A DNA stretch of 64,000 nt, taken from contig JAVHKY010000028.1 in NCBI GenBank assembly GCA_035079385.1, positions 6,944,001-7,008,000 of the forward strand. The letters run 5' to 3'. Position 1 is the first letter of the stretch. Each line of letters starts with the position of its first letter. The DNA comes from Aspidiotus rigidus. Lineage: Eukaryota > Arthropoda > Insecta > Hemiptera > Diaspididae. This document shows positions 33,902-46,239 of the stretch, piece after piece. The notes under the pieces were generated by a model. That model worked only from the letters and a program-made list of their open reading frames with translations. It was not told the origin of the DNA and made no database searches. A program made the position numbers and the translations under genes.

Positions 33902-34309
33902 AATAGATTGATTTTCTGTGGAGTCAAATCACAGACTGCAGGTTCCAGAAGTACAAGCCTACGTATATAAATTCCCATAAGAGGATTGTTGAAGTTAGAT
34001 TATTTAATTAATGAAGCATTTTTTTAGAAAAAAAAGTTGATATTTGAGAAGCTCTGATTCTAAGCTTCATTTTGAATATAAATTTATTACCTGTTATCAT
34101 AGGTCCATATAAAATCCTACAAATGAAGTGTTATAAATTTATATTCAAAATGAAGCTTAGAATCAGAGCTTCGCAAATATCAACTTTTTTTTGCTTCATT
34201 AATTAAATAATCTAACTTCAACAATCCTCTTATGGGAATTTATATACGTAGGCCTGTACGTCTGGAACCTGCAGCCTGCGATGTGACGTCAGTGGAAAAT
34301 CAGTCTATT
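33902..34309. mobile_element. Long-arm fold-back element
   Basis: Two arms of about 185-190 bp are highly similar inverse complements around a ~30-bp loop. Landmarks are AAGAGGATTGTTGAAGTTAG and AAGCTTCATTTTGAATATAA on the left arm and their complements on the right. The outer ends (AATAGATTGATTTTC / GAAAATCAGTCTATT) are less well matched. Confidence 0.85.
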
Positions 34310-37300
34310 GGTCTATGAAGCTTCTGGAGTTTGAATTTATATCAGAGTTACAAAATGTCATCATCATTGAATTTTATAATGAGAAAACCAAAAATCCACT
34401 GGAAGAGGGTGAAGTGAAAATTCAAAACTGATGGAATTTTTTGAAGAAGTATAAAATTCCAATGGAAGGGCTTTTTTTCACTCTAGTACCAATTAGATTG
34501 GCCAAAGGATGAGAATTATTACCCAAGTCAGGAAATACCGGCACGTGCTAGAAAAAAAGATGCGTAGAATTGCTAGCTGACCCAGTGTTGCCAGATGTGT
34601 TGATGTAACGCTACCTGGTAAAATTTTGCAAATTCATTATTCTCAAAATCACTCGAAAACTCCTTCAACTATGGAGCTGTTTTGGAGTAACTTCATACAA
34701 AACTTGCTGATTCCTGCTGATGTGCTTTCTGGCCTTGATTCTGTCAGCTGTAGGGAAGCTCCCAGCTCATACTGTTTCCTGTAACTAGAGGAAAACACTG
34801 TTCACCGTATTCAGTTATCTCATGATTGATTGCAATAATCTCAATTACTCTACCGCCAGAAAAAGAGTGAAAAGAATTCCTTCAGAATTAATTACATATT
34901 TCTTTGTTTCGGTGAGAGGTACTTCTCAATTCATTGGCGAGTTATTTCACTGTAATGTAGCGTTCATATCGAGGGATTTCATTAGAACGCCAAGTTTTTA
35001 TTTATTTTTTAGCCAACACTACCACTGTTATTTTTAGACTCTACAATCTATTGTTGTAAGCATGAAATATCTAAAAATTTGACGTTTCTCTATCTGAATG
35101 CCTTGATGAATAGCCTTTTGTTCCCCACTCGACGTTGGTATTTATTTTTTACAAAGTTCCATCATTAACACCACCACAAATTCTCTTAATCCCTGTATCA
35201 TTTTTTTTCTCTCGAAGAATCCCTTCTATAAAATGGAAACTCCTTCCAACTTTTTTCGATCCGTCGTGCTAATTATTGGAACATCGAGTAAGTGAAAAAA
35301 GTTCTAGTGTCTCCGTCCCTTTCTTCTCTACACGGAGCGTCTTAAATAGGATTAAACGTCGTATAATTTGGTAACAATTCTTTCGATATTTCCCCGTTCC
35401 CCTTCTACCGCGCGAATTTCCATTTCCCATCATCATTTTACCGTTTCCTCTTGACTCGTTTTAACAATGGATATTAAAAACCGACAGACTAATTAAATCG
35501 ACTGTCACGCGACGGGCGCCGATTACGCATTCTTGAATTAAGTAATGAAAGATTTGAAGAAAAATAAAAAAAAGAGACGTAGTAGAAACCTTAAAAAGAT
35601 CCTTCAATAAAGTAATCGAAAAGAATTTTTTTCCAAATATATACGAAAGAACGTCTCGCCGAAAATGGGTAAATAAAAACGTCTACCATATTACCATACA
35701 ATTGATTGATAGGTATGTGCGAGCTGACCAAGGTGTGGGAAAATGTCATAATTACTTTCGTTCGTTCGTGCGCGCTCATTTAATTATTCAAATTTCAAAA
35801 GTGTTGTAATCTACCGTTTTGTTTGTTTCTCGAAATCCAGACGCACGCACCACTTTCGAAACCGTAAAATAATCAGTTGACCTACGAAATTTTTGGCGAA
35901 TTCCACGAAGCCGCTACCTGTATTTTAGTGGGTAGGTGTAGAATATCGAGAGCCACGGGCGGCGGACGCGATCGTGATAGGTTAGTCGCGCGAAAGAATT
36001 TCTCGAAATTTGCCAACCAGCTATGAGAAGATAATCATCGCAATGAGTGAAAGAGGGAGAGAGAGAGAGAGACCGAATAAGACAAGTTTTTTTTTTTGTT
36101 GGAAGATAAGAGAGCACGTAGAACTTTCATCTGATTCGTCCGATCTTCACGTTCCCGGCACTCATCTATATAAACCGAGAAGCTAAATTTAATGGGAAAT
36201 TGTTATAAACGATCCGCTATTAGCGAGGTAGTAATGTGGTAATAATTTGTAATTGGTATAGCTGCGCATACCTATCACGACACACGGTGACTTTATTTAG
36301 GTCTTTATATCTAATTTGGACTGTATAATACAGGACGTATTCCATCATGTACCACTATATGTGCGCTACGAGCTACGTGCTCGAGATTCTTACGAGATTT
36401 TCCGAACAAATTTATGTGCACCGTAATGGGTTTATGAATTTACAGTTACATTCATTACATTTCTGGATAGATCCACGGAATCCATCAAAATAAATTATGG
36501 TAAGAAAACTTAGCCCGATGAAGAGATCACTTGAAACCAGTTTCCAATCCTAAATTCTTGCCGTTTTTCCAAGATTTACATAGAAGTTTTGGTTTCTAGC
36601 TATCAACAAATATAAAACCTTAATCCGTAACTTTGTTGTCGAGAGTCTACAAGTCGACGTGGAGGGTAACAAAATCTAATCTTTCTGAGGAAAGTGTCCA
36701 GTCGTAAATTAACCGGTCAGGCTTGAAGAAGCCTTGCGTAATTTTGGCAACGGCCCCTGAATTAATCTCTTTAGCCAATCAATTGGTTGGAGGCTGAGAG
36801 CTCGAAGACGCAGATCACAAGTATCATGTCTAGATAATTAATCTGTTCTATACACGCGGATATCAGATGTCTTTAGTACGACGTACGAAATCACGAAAGA
36901 TTGATCACGATCGGATCGATTTGTTTGGCCTCCATCAATCATCGACACATTCTCAACCCGGCGCCATTCAGAAGCAAGCATTAACAAATCCTCTAACAGA
37001 AGTCTTTTGGCCTGTATATGTTCCACGGGCGGGGACGATCGATCACGATGGTTTCGATAAAACTTTATTAGTTACTACCACACGCTCGCATCGATAATTA
37101 AACTAAATTAATTGTCTAATAAAGAACGCCGCCAAGGCTCGTATCATTTTCCGCGCATGAAAATTATCTTTTTATCCTATATTATACATGGCATAAGTTT
37201 ACTCGTTTGTCATTAGCGTAAAAATAATTAACATGTAGGAGCGATATAATGGGTACGCACTGTATATAAGAGTTGGTATACATATACAAAAATAAGAAAA

Positions 37301-37594
37301 GGAAAAACGATTACATTATAATAACGTAAATTAATCGTTAATTGATCTTTATTAGCGATACCCGTATATGTAAGACAGTATTTGAACGGACGAGGGTGTT
37401 CACTAATTACACCGCACTCGATATTTCAATGTTATAAGAATATATGCCGGGAAGTGGTCGTCGCGTCGATTTACAGCATTATATAGGCTTTTGTCTAGAA
37501 CTCTACTACCGCTTCAGTCTATCGTATTATAATAGCGCGAGAAAAGAGCAAATTTTCCGTAATATGCGATAAAGGAAAACATTATAGAACTTAC

Positions 37595-37776
37595 CACAAC
37601 TGTCTTTTGATATCTTCGTAGTCTTTTTGCGTATCTAACCTAGCCTCTAATCGTAAGATAAGTTGCTTTCTATGACTTAGTTCCTCTTCTAATTTAGCGA
37701 TTTGATTAGCCGTCGTTTCCTGCAGCTTACCGAAATTCGACTGCAGCTTATGTACATCTTCTACTAATTGTGAGAT
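37595..37776 (-). CDS. cut: cut exon 2: CUX coiled coil
   Basis: Too short for ordinary ORF finding but clear by homology. Acceptor TTACAG, donor TG|GTAAGT, phase 0 in and phase 2 out. It encodes ISQLVEDVHKLQSNFGKLQ..., continuing to LILRLEARLDTQKDYEDIK. This matches the coiled-coil segment shared by CUX and CASP (vertebrate form IAQLVEDVQRLQ and YEEVKKEL) and the HIIRLEARLDKQ segment of Drosophila Cut. The heptad pattern of Leu/Ile is continuous. The 7.2-kb intron that follows separates it from exon 3. Confidence 0.93.
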
Positions 37777-37857
37777 CTGTAATCAGAAAAAAAAAGAACA
37801 CTTTATAGTCGACTGAATGCAAGATGAATACTTCACATCCTTCCTGAGGGATTCTCC

Positions 37858-38532
37858 GTGGGTATGGACTGTAACTTGTCAGACAATGTCAACTACCCTA
37901 CCTTGGCCTACTACCGAGCTATAATTGATAAATGCTCCAGCACTCTCAGTAGAACCCTCCGCTCTTCTAGCCTCCCACGTGCTCATTGCAACCCCAACCT
38001 CAGGGGCAGATTCCCTTGCAGCATGGAAAAAACCGCCGATCATCTCATCGAGAGTCGCCACACACATAGAAAAGACATTTCTACCGCTTTTAAGAAGCAT
38101 CACCAATGATGTTGAGGGTTGACAAAAGCCAGTAAAGTTTTTGAGGCTAAAAATGGAGGTGAGCCAAGACCTCCACGACAGAGGCTATCGATAACCCTGA
38201 AGGGGACTGTCTTGAGTATCACAAAGAGTTTCCGTGAACTGATCCTTAGTAAGAAGCTTGGCTCTAGACAAACAATATCGAAATTACCTCGTGATATTTG
38301 TCCAGAAATCGAGCGCTCTGACCAACCCCAAGGTCTTAGGATGGTCCAACAAAAAATGCATCGTCTACAAGATGACTTGACCCGAAAATTAAGAAAATCT
38401 TCTCTCGTTTTTCTCATCAATCATAAGCAAACGAAGGATCTCCACAAAACCAAAATTCAAGACAAATTTCTCAGGGCGATTACAAACATCCTCGCTTTCA
38501 CCCAGTTTTCAGACCATATCTGTTCCTTATAA
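37858..38532 (+). pseudogene. Degenerate open frame of unknown origin
   Basis: Two frames (37858-38109 and 38119-38532) are in the same phase, divided only by TGA and a second TGA two codons later. Together they would give about 220 residues, with Arg/Lys-rich character and segments such as RMVQQKMHRLQDDL and DKFLRAITNIL. It lies antisense to and about 80 bp upstream of cut exon 2. I do not recognise the family. A decayed transposon protein is the likeliest source. Confidence 0.35.
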
Positions 38533-40523
38533 TCGCCTTTGTTTTGTTTTTTCCCACCCTTTTTTTATCTCTCCTCCCTGCACGCGTTCGGTTTTATATC
38601 TATATAGAGATAGAATGCGTTTTTGTGTCAGCTTTGGCATCAGCATCTAAAAGTCATAATATTCGACACGCTTCTTAATAAGTTATTAGTATGGCGCGAG
38701 TCGTCAGTCGAAAATCCGAGGGTTGATGTTTGTTTATCCTAAAGGAACGCGAGTGAATATACTCGAGTGCGAGCTAGATAGTCGCGGTGAAAAACGGACA
38801 GAACAGGCGGAGGAATGTAATACAGAAACCGAAGCTGTAATTAAGCACACTCGCTGTAACGACTTTTTAATGCAAATTATTTCCAATTCCTCCTTTGCGG
38901 ACCATTTCCGTTCGTCGGCTTGTGCGCGCCATCTTTGATATTTACATTCCTTGTAATTTCTAATACTGCTACTGGTATAGTTAACGTTTCTTGCAGCTTT
39001 TCCTCATCGCGCGTTTTATACTGTATAAAATATACGAAAGACAGAGACAGATATCCAGAGTTATAACAGACTCGCGAATATACTATATTATCTATATGCA
39101 TAATACAGTAAAAAGAGCAATGCGCTCGTCCTCCTCGACGGAGTTTCAACTTTTCTATTTATCGAACAACACGTAAAAACAGAGTATTATTATAGACGAG
39201 CCCGAGTATCGCGAAATACATGCTCTATATTACGACTGTAGTCGATAGTTGCATGTGCAATTGCGTCTAACTGACTGAGTTATAATTGAACTCGAGAAAG
39301 AAAATGGGTTATCAATTCCTTATACACAGATAAATGATCAAAATTTGAGCAAAACTTGTGGTTTATCGGGAAGACTTTTCGGAGGGAGGGTTGAATAATG
39401 AAATCACTACACATGCCTACAGGAAAAGAAAATCAAAGTTCTGGTAAAAGAAAATAGTTCACCCAGAGAAGGCGCCATTCTCTTTCCTCAGCTCAAAGAA
39501 GGTAAAACCAATAATTTTCTTGAAATGATTTGCCCTTCAGTGTTCACTGCTTTTTCTATAAAAGTACCGAGGCTGAAGCAGATGCAATATTTTACTTTCT
39601 TTGCACTTAAAAATCACAATCACGAGTCATATGAACATTAGAAAAACCTAAAATTCCCTTGGCACTCGAGTTCCATCTGGATGACTCAGCTAAGTTCACG
39701 GATCCATCACAGTTCCTTCCCTTTTTTGAAAAAATGACTCGAGGACAGCTTGTCACAAAACTTTTCTCCGCTTCCAATTACCTCTTGATTGTAACCAATT
39801 CGGACTGGCCATCCGCTGAAAGCGTCACGATCAGCGAAATTGAAATTAGAATGTTCATTGAGTAAAGTCAGAATAACTTGAGAACATAGCGATTCAGCAG
39901 AAAAATTGAGTAAACAAAATTTGTAGAGCGTAAAATTTTCTACAAGTAACAATGTCTCATAAAAATTGATGAGATCGATTTAATGGACCACCCTCCACCA
40001 CGTCAATCGTACCGTCTTCGTGCGCGATACTAGCGCTGTCATCCCGTTGGATAGAGACAAATTATAGGATCGCTAGCATCGTTTTATGATATGTAAAATG
40101 AGTTCGACACAAAATTACAAAATTTGATACAAAAGCTCTCAGATGGATGAGAAAGTTTTCTTAAATGATCTGTTTCCCTGTGATCGGGTCTCCATCTAAA
40201 ATATAGGATCAAGTCTCCAGCTGATAGCCACATTTTGACGAGGAATGACGTCATCAACGTACAGTGACGTCATTAAAGAAGAGAAAAATTATTCGAATGC
40301 TGCCATTAGCTGCACTGCAGATTCAATCCTACACCAGATGGAGTTCCATTTATAACTCCTATCTTCAAGCCTCCGGACGATCGAAATTTTTGTCAATTTT
40401 CTTCATGAAATTCCTCTTAAATAAAGTTGTAACAAAGTTCATGCTTGGTTCTCGAAAAACACGTCGACAGTCGCCATTTAACGTCAATTCCCGGTCGAAA
40501 TCCACCGTTGACCAATAATCGGC

Positions 40524-40688
40524 CAGGCGTGGATCCACGGGGGGAGGGGAGTTCCCCCCCACCAAAAAAAAAAAAAAAAAAAAATCCCCAAAAATCTGTA
40601 GTATCGAAGAAAATGTAAAAAAAAAAGGTTCTTGAAACTTTTTTTGGATTGTTTCCCCTTCCAAAGTGATCGTCTAGATGCGCGCCTG
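40524..40688. mobile_element. hAT MITE, family CAGGCGCGGATCCA, copy 2
   Basis: Same internal order as the copy at 14808-15012, including AAAATCTGTAGTATCGAAGA and GGATTGTTTCCCC. The ends are CAGGCGTGGATCCA and AGATGCGCGCCTG, slightly decayed. ATCGGC precedes and follows the element. Confidence 0.85.
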
Positions 40689-40819
40689 ATCGGCGTTAAA
40701 TCGACCGAAAATTTACTTCTTTCGAAGTCTTGGCAAAATTGCATCGATATATTGTTGAAATCAACCTCACGTCGACGTTGATATCAGGTCAATACGGGGT
40801 CGACAAATATAGAATCATT

Positions 40820-40955
40820 TGTGACCCCGTCTACAGAAACCCGCTTCAGCGATGAATATCGACCAGGAGAAAAGGATCTTTTACAGAGGAAGAAAGATAC
40901 CTTTTCTCCTGATTGTAATTCAACACTAAGGCGGGATTCTGTAGACGGGGGCACA
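40820..40955. mobile_element. Fold-back MITE, family TGTGACCCCGTCTACAG, copy 1
   Basis: Starts TGTGACCCCGTCTACAGAAA and ends in its near complement (CTGTAGACGGGGGCACA). The arms also pair through GAATATCGACCAGGAGAAAA against its partner. 136 bp. A second copy is at 52348-52484. Confidence 0.85.
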
Positions 40956-41329
40956 TTTGACTCGTCGAATGCTGGTCGATTTCTTCGAAATTTTCATCGA
41001 TTCACGGGTCGATTTGAAGTCGATTCGTAGTTCTGCGGTAATGTGCCCTAGACAACTTCCAGTCGATGCCGCGTCGAGCTAAAGTCGATTTAACGTCGCT
41101 TTTTCCAAATTTTTTTATAGACCTGAAATCGACTGCTCTGCTCCGTTGATTAATAGTCAATTTCATTTTAAATCGACCTCAAATCGACACTGATCTGGGG
41201 TCGATGTAGAGTCACCTCTTTGAAGGGTTCGCGTATTTGGTGACTTCGCTACTCGCAGACAGAATGCGTCGTCATGAACCATTACCACCCTATGCATAAG
41301 TTAGCGACGATTAAGGACTACTGCTATCT

Positions 41330-42130
41330 AGCAATTTCTGTCCTGAAGAACAATGAAGAGCGAAATTGAGGTGATAGAGCAGATTGCAGCAGCCAACTGA
41401 TGTGGTTGAGGGAGTCCTTGGGAAAATGGAGGCAAAGAAGAGAACTATTCCGGATCGGTATACCGTACAAAGCAGTGGCGTACAGAGGAATTTTTTCTGG
41501 GGGGTGGTTAGTCGAAGAATGATGTGATGTAATGCTGTCGGATCCTTCCTATCATAATTGATTTTTATTTCTGGGGTAATCACAAGGATCCTTGCGTACA
41601 CCACTGGTACATAGAAAAATTCACAAACAAGGTGATGAAAACGTTCAGTAGTAGTTACAACTCAAGGATCCTGGAGAGAATACGCAATGATTAAGGGAAC
41701 TCAAGTGCAGGAGTGTACAAGCTTAGTTGCCAAAAATGCGAAGGCGTGTACATCGGTGAGAGTGGGAGAAAGTTCAACACCAGGAGAAAATGAAGAAGGG
41801 AAGTCACTGTTTGTCAAACATTCTAATGAAGGAAAGCACAACGGTGATGGAATATTTGAGATCGTACATGTAGAAACAGTATGAAGGGATAAAACTTTGG
41901 AAACAGAAGGAAATTGCGAAGTCAAAGAAAAGAAAAGCCGTTTCAGCAAAAGATTATTTTGCTCAATGTTTGGACGAGAGAGGAAGAGGAGAAATGACCA
42001 ATAAAGAAAGAAACCTCAAAGCGAATAAGATCACAGTCAATGTTGAAGGCTTTGTTCTTCAGTACTTAGCATACAACCGATGATGGAGTAACACCCGGAA
42101 GTACTCTTGTAAAGCTAACTAATAAAGTAA
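41330..42130 (+). mobile_element. Penelope-like element fragment with GIY-YIG domain
   Basis: After a degraded segment similar to 46705-46870, one frame from about 41708 reads GVYKLSCQKCEGVYIGESGR, the GIY-YIG endonuclease core of Penelope-like retroelements. It breaks soon after by frameshift and stops. The 3' end (about 42060-42125) resembles 47420-47455 (GTACTCTTGTAAAGC). A small hAT MITE has inserted at 41473-41606. Confidence 0.85.
41473..41606. mobile_element. hAT MITE (CAGTGGCGTAC termini)
   Basis: 134 bp with ends CAGTGGCGTACA and TGCGTACACCACTG. Flanks GTACAAAG and GTACATAG form an 8-bp target duplication with one difference. It is nested in a Penelope-like fragment. Confidence 0.85.
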
Positions 42131-42769
42131 AATTGTACATTTGAGATCTGCCCAAAGTGTCGACCTCATATATCGAAGTGATTTGTTGCCCCAAATCGAG
42201 TACAGGATTCCCATTTGTATTTACCAATTCTTTATGTTCGCAAAGGAAGTACGAAATCCCTTCTTTGTCATAAAAGGAATCATCTTTGGCAGCAATTCCA
42301 AAAACTTTTTGGAAACGACTGAAGAAGGGGTTCTGTTGAAACTGGGACGATTTGGAATCTCTTCTGGAATAAAGTTGAGTCACGAGCGTAATTCGCTTTC
42401 GGTTGGTATATTTTCTATACGATTGACGTTACATCATGTAGTCGCACCTACCATCTTGTTTAATACGATATTAAAAATTCCATAATCGTGAAAAGATGGT
42501 CCGCCTATGAATTAAAAACAAACAATATCGGCCACAAAGTTTTCCTTCCCCGCTGCTCCGACTTCGTATTATAATACGAAAAACATAATGTATAAGAAAC
42601 GATGAAAACGAATAACGAACGAAGGGAGAAAACGCAATTTTAATGTTCAAATAGTCGCAATATGATTCGTAGAACTTTTTTTTTTATCTCTCTCCTTTTC
42701 TATATACAACAATGACAGCGACAGATACTTTCGAACGTATTTTAGAGAAAGATGAAAGAAAGGAGAGGG
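42131..42769. other. No gene recognised
   Basis: Intronic sequence between the Penelope-like fragment and a CpG-rich island. The open frames on both strands have no motifs. Confidence 0.4.
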
Positions 42770-42900
42770 AGTCTTCACGGATCCCGCGCGGCGTTCGCCA
42801 CCCGTCGTCAGCCGGCGGCAGCGGCGGCCACGTCGACGACGACAAGGAAGACGGGCGAAAATACAGCACGACAAAGAAAAACCAAGACAACCGCAAAGAT
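42770..42900. promoter_or_regulatory. CpG-rich island in intron 1
   Basis: A sharp GC peak (CCGGCGGCAGCGGCGGCCAC core) in AT-rich surroundings. Both strands have open frames here, as GC-rich DNA often does. It could be an alternative promoter, an enhancer or an unrecognised exon. No splice pattern was established. Confidence 0.25.
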
Positions 42901-45900
42901 TTAATATTTCCCGAAGCGATATTTTGCATGTTATCCGCGCTAAAAACTTTTTCTCTTTTTTTTATTTTTTATTTTTATTATTATTTTTTACGATATTATT
43001 AATGAACGATTACGCCCGAAGGATGGTTATATATACGAGTTTCCTTTTCAAAAAAAAAAAAAAAAAATTCTCTCCTTTTTTTTCTCCCTGTCTCTCTCTC
43101 TACCGTGTACTTTTCTTTCACGTGAAAATTAATGCAAAACCCTTAATTCCGAAAGAAAAATCTGGAAAATCGTTTAACGCGAACCGATTTTCGCGAGGAG
43201 TGGGGAAGGGATAAATTAAGAAAAAGGGGATGGAAATCGTATAGGGTTATATTCTCGGTTGTTTTGTGAGGGTATTGTATACAAAAGTGATGATTTGTCT
43301 CTGGTCGGTGTGAATGAGATGAATACACACGTATTCTACAATATTACAGTACAGTATACAGTCGTGAAATAAATTGCAGCCTAGACCTTTGAAAATCAAA
43401 TGGCTTTACAGTTGTACTCTGAAACTCTTCTTGGGAATGGGAAAACAATCGAAGCGTTGGACGAAATGATGACAGCTTGGACTGCACATGTATTCAATCT
43501 GTGGAAGGATTCTTCGATGTCCTGAAATCAGATTTCGGATCGGAAATCTAAACGACAAGTACACGCACGAAGGTGGATTTACGGGAAGGAAGAGAGAAAC
43601 TCTAGGATAACCCTTCCTCCAAAAGTGTCCCTCAAATAACAAACACCCATCTAAATCTGCCCCTGTACTCGATATCTCAATCTCAACTAAAATTTACGGT
43701 TTGTATAAAAGGTCCTAATAAAACTAATACACTTCTAAAACTGAAACTGTTCACCAAGAGATCTTGAATTTCCAATGGAACACCTACAATACGTTGAGAA
43801 TTTCACTTATCCGCGCCCGATATTCGAAAATTTTCGGCCCTCTGTGCTCCTCGCTTTACGTCCCTCAGAATAAAAATCATATCAATTCCTCAGTACTTCC
43901 GACTGCGTCTCCGAATCTAAATTTTGGTGGGAAATCAAAAAACGATCGAGGAAGCGAGACAATGACGAGAAGATTACTATTCACGCTAGACTCGCGATAA
44001 CGTAAAACTCTTTTTTACGATCTTCTCATACGTTCGCCGGGATAAGTGCCAAATGTTCGTTACAAACCTCGGCTATAGTACGAATTTACCACTTTCGCTC
44101 ATTAGTAAACGTCTCAACAAAACTATAATATTATTATACTGGCTATATGGTGGTGCAGTATAGATAGAATATTCCCTCTCTACTAGCGCAACGTCGAACA
44201 ACCTGTGCAGGTATATAATTTAACCTGTCTATAACGAATCAATGGCGATGGCGCCTGTGAACGACGGCGTCTTCGACGAATAAAAACTCGTGATGGGTGG
44301 TGACCATAATATAACGAGAAAGAGAGAAAAAGAAAAGGCAGCGAATTAAAAGTCTTCGAATTCGCTTCAAGTTTACTGCGTCCGAGCTATTTTTATATCC
44401 GTTGTTAAATGAGACTGATAGCAAAAATCATGAATGAACGTTACACATCCCCCAACCCCCCCCCCCCTCTATTTGCTACAAAAATAAAAAGAAATCACAT
44501 TTTATTGTCTCAAACTATCATTATTATTACATTAACCTATACTTTTTTTTCTCTTCCTTTCGAGAGGGAGAAATGGAAAGAACGGAATAAATCGTAAAAG
44601 AAGCGATAATAATCAGCGGTCTGAATTAATTCACTGCACACGTCAGCGGAAGGAAAAAAAAAAACAGAATACAACAGTGTCCAGTCTTCGAAGTAATAAA
44701 AATTAGATAAATAATATAATTCGCATTAATTCACCGTTCGTCGACGAAATTAACAAATTGAGAAACCAGTTCGTCGAATGTCCCCTTCTCTTCGACGTTT
44801 CGCGATAATCGGGTTAAATATGTCATATATCCCACTTTCCATTTCATGTTATTGTTTCGAGTTCCGAGTGTAATTAACCCTCGAGACATATACGTATCCA
44901 TTATGGATGACAATACGCGAGCGCCAATCAAATTCTTCATTCTTTTACAATTTATACAACAAATTACACGTACGAGCGACGTCTGAATTGTTTGCAGACC
45001 ACAATATACAAAACTCCCGTATACCGAGCCAGATTTCATTCAACCTGTTCACGCGTGTACATACTTAAGTGAAAAAAAAAAAAAAAAATCCGAAGAAAGA
45101 GGTATTCGTAATCAAACGAAATAACAGTGGAGGGTGCTGTAGTAAAGTTTAAACCATTGATGATCGTTCTTGAAGTATGAATGAGATCGTAACGAGATTG
45201 TTGTGGAAAGAAAGAAAAAAAAAAAAGAAAGAAAGATCTGGCTATTCATGTGAGGTAATCGTAAGAAAAAATCTTTTCCATGCGCACGAATGCTGGGCTT
45301 TGGTAGGTATAAGAATTCCAAGAATTGAAGCCACTATTATAAGAACGCCGCGCTACATAGAAGATGAATCTTACGATAGAAAAATTGTCGAAACTCTCAA
45401 AAATAAATGGTTGCACTATTTCGATATACTCAAGATATTATATATTATATTACGTCCTACGTGGACGAATATAATTTACTATATCTCAAAATTCTAATCA
45501 TTTTTGATTCTACTCGTCGACTAGGGAAATCGCCAATAAATTTAGATATAATGAAATCACGATTATTACCATCGCGCATGTATGTAAGCGCCTACGAAGT
45601 TAACATCTATCCGGGTTGAATATGTCCGAGAATAGTTCTCAATGAATGGAATTTCGACCAGTTTCATTCAAAAATATCCTACTCCATGCATACGGATTTT
45701 ACGAACCTTGATTAATGGTTCGCCACTCGTACTCATTCAATTTACGGGACATTGACTCTATAGATACATATTATATAGACAGAATTTGGGAGAAAGAGTT
45801 TGTTTTGAACATCGTGAAGTGCTGGGAGGAACATCCAGTTCATATATGAAGAGGGGAGGTTGGAAGTTTGACTTATTTCGAGGCTTGAATAGAGGAAAAA

Positions 45901-46239
45901 GAAGAATACCGGTAATTGAGAAAGAAAGTTCAAATTCACTGTAAAACAGGTTCCTCACTCGTTTCAATTAACGCACTTAATGAAACCAACTCCTGTGCAG
46001 TTTTTAGGGTCTTTTTGAGAGGGACTCTGAGAGAATATTGATATAACTCTGGCAAGTTTTGTTTTTGTACGCGTACTGAATTCGACCATAAAAACTACGT
46101 CAGACCCATCGTTCAACTACAGCACAGGTTACTTGTTTAGATGACAACCCTTCCCTCCTCCTCTAGCTGAAATTTTCGGTAACTTTTCGAGAGCAATCAG
46201 GGAAGGTCATAAGTTAATAGCGTGATTGAACAAGGTAGA

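Larger units (their letters stand above)
30387..37594 (-). other. cut intron 2 (between exons 2 and 3)
   Basis: About 7.2 kb. It hosts three fold-back elements (31602-31892, 33565-33831, 33902-34309) and otherwise unremarkable sequence. The interval 35200-37550 appears free of recognisable transposons and may hold regulatory DNA. Confidence 0.65.

Noticed and set aside
42712..43002. Plus-strand 96-codon frame over the GC island
   Set aside because: It ends in a Phe/Tyr run from a T-rich tract, and both strands are open, so coding status is unsupported.
44731..45039. 102-codon minus frame in intron 1
   Set aside because: No recognisable domain, no splice context, and a length compatible with chance.
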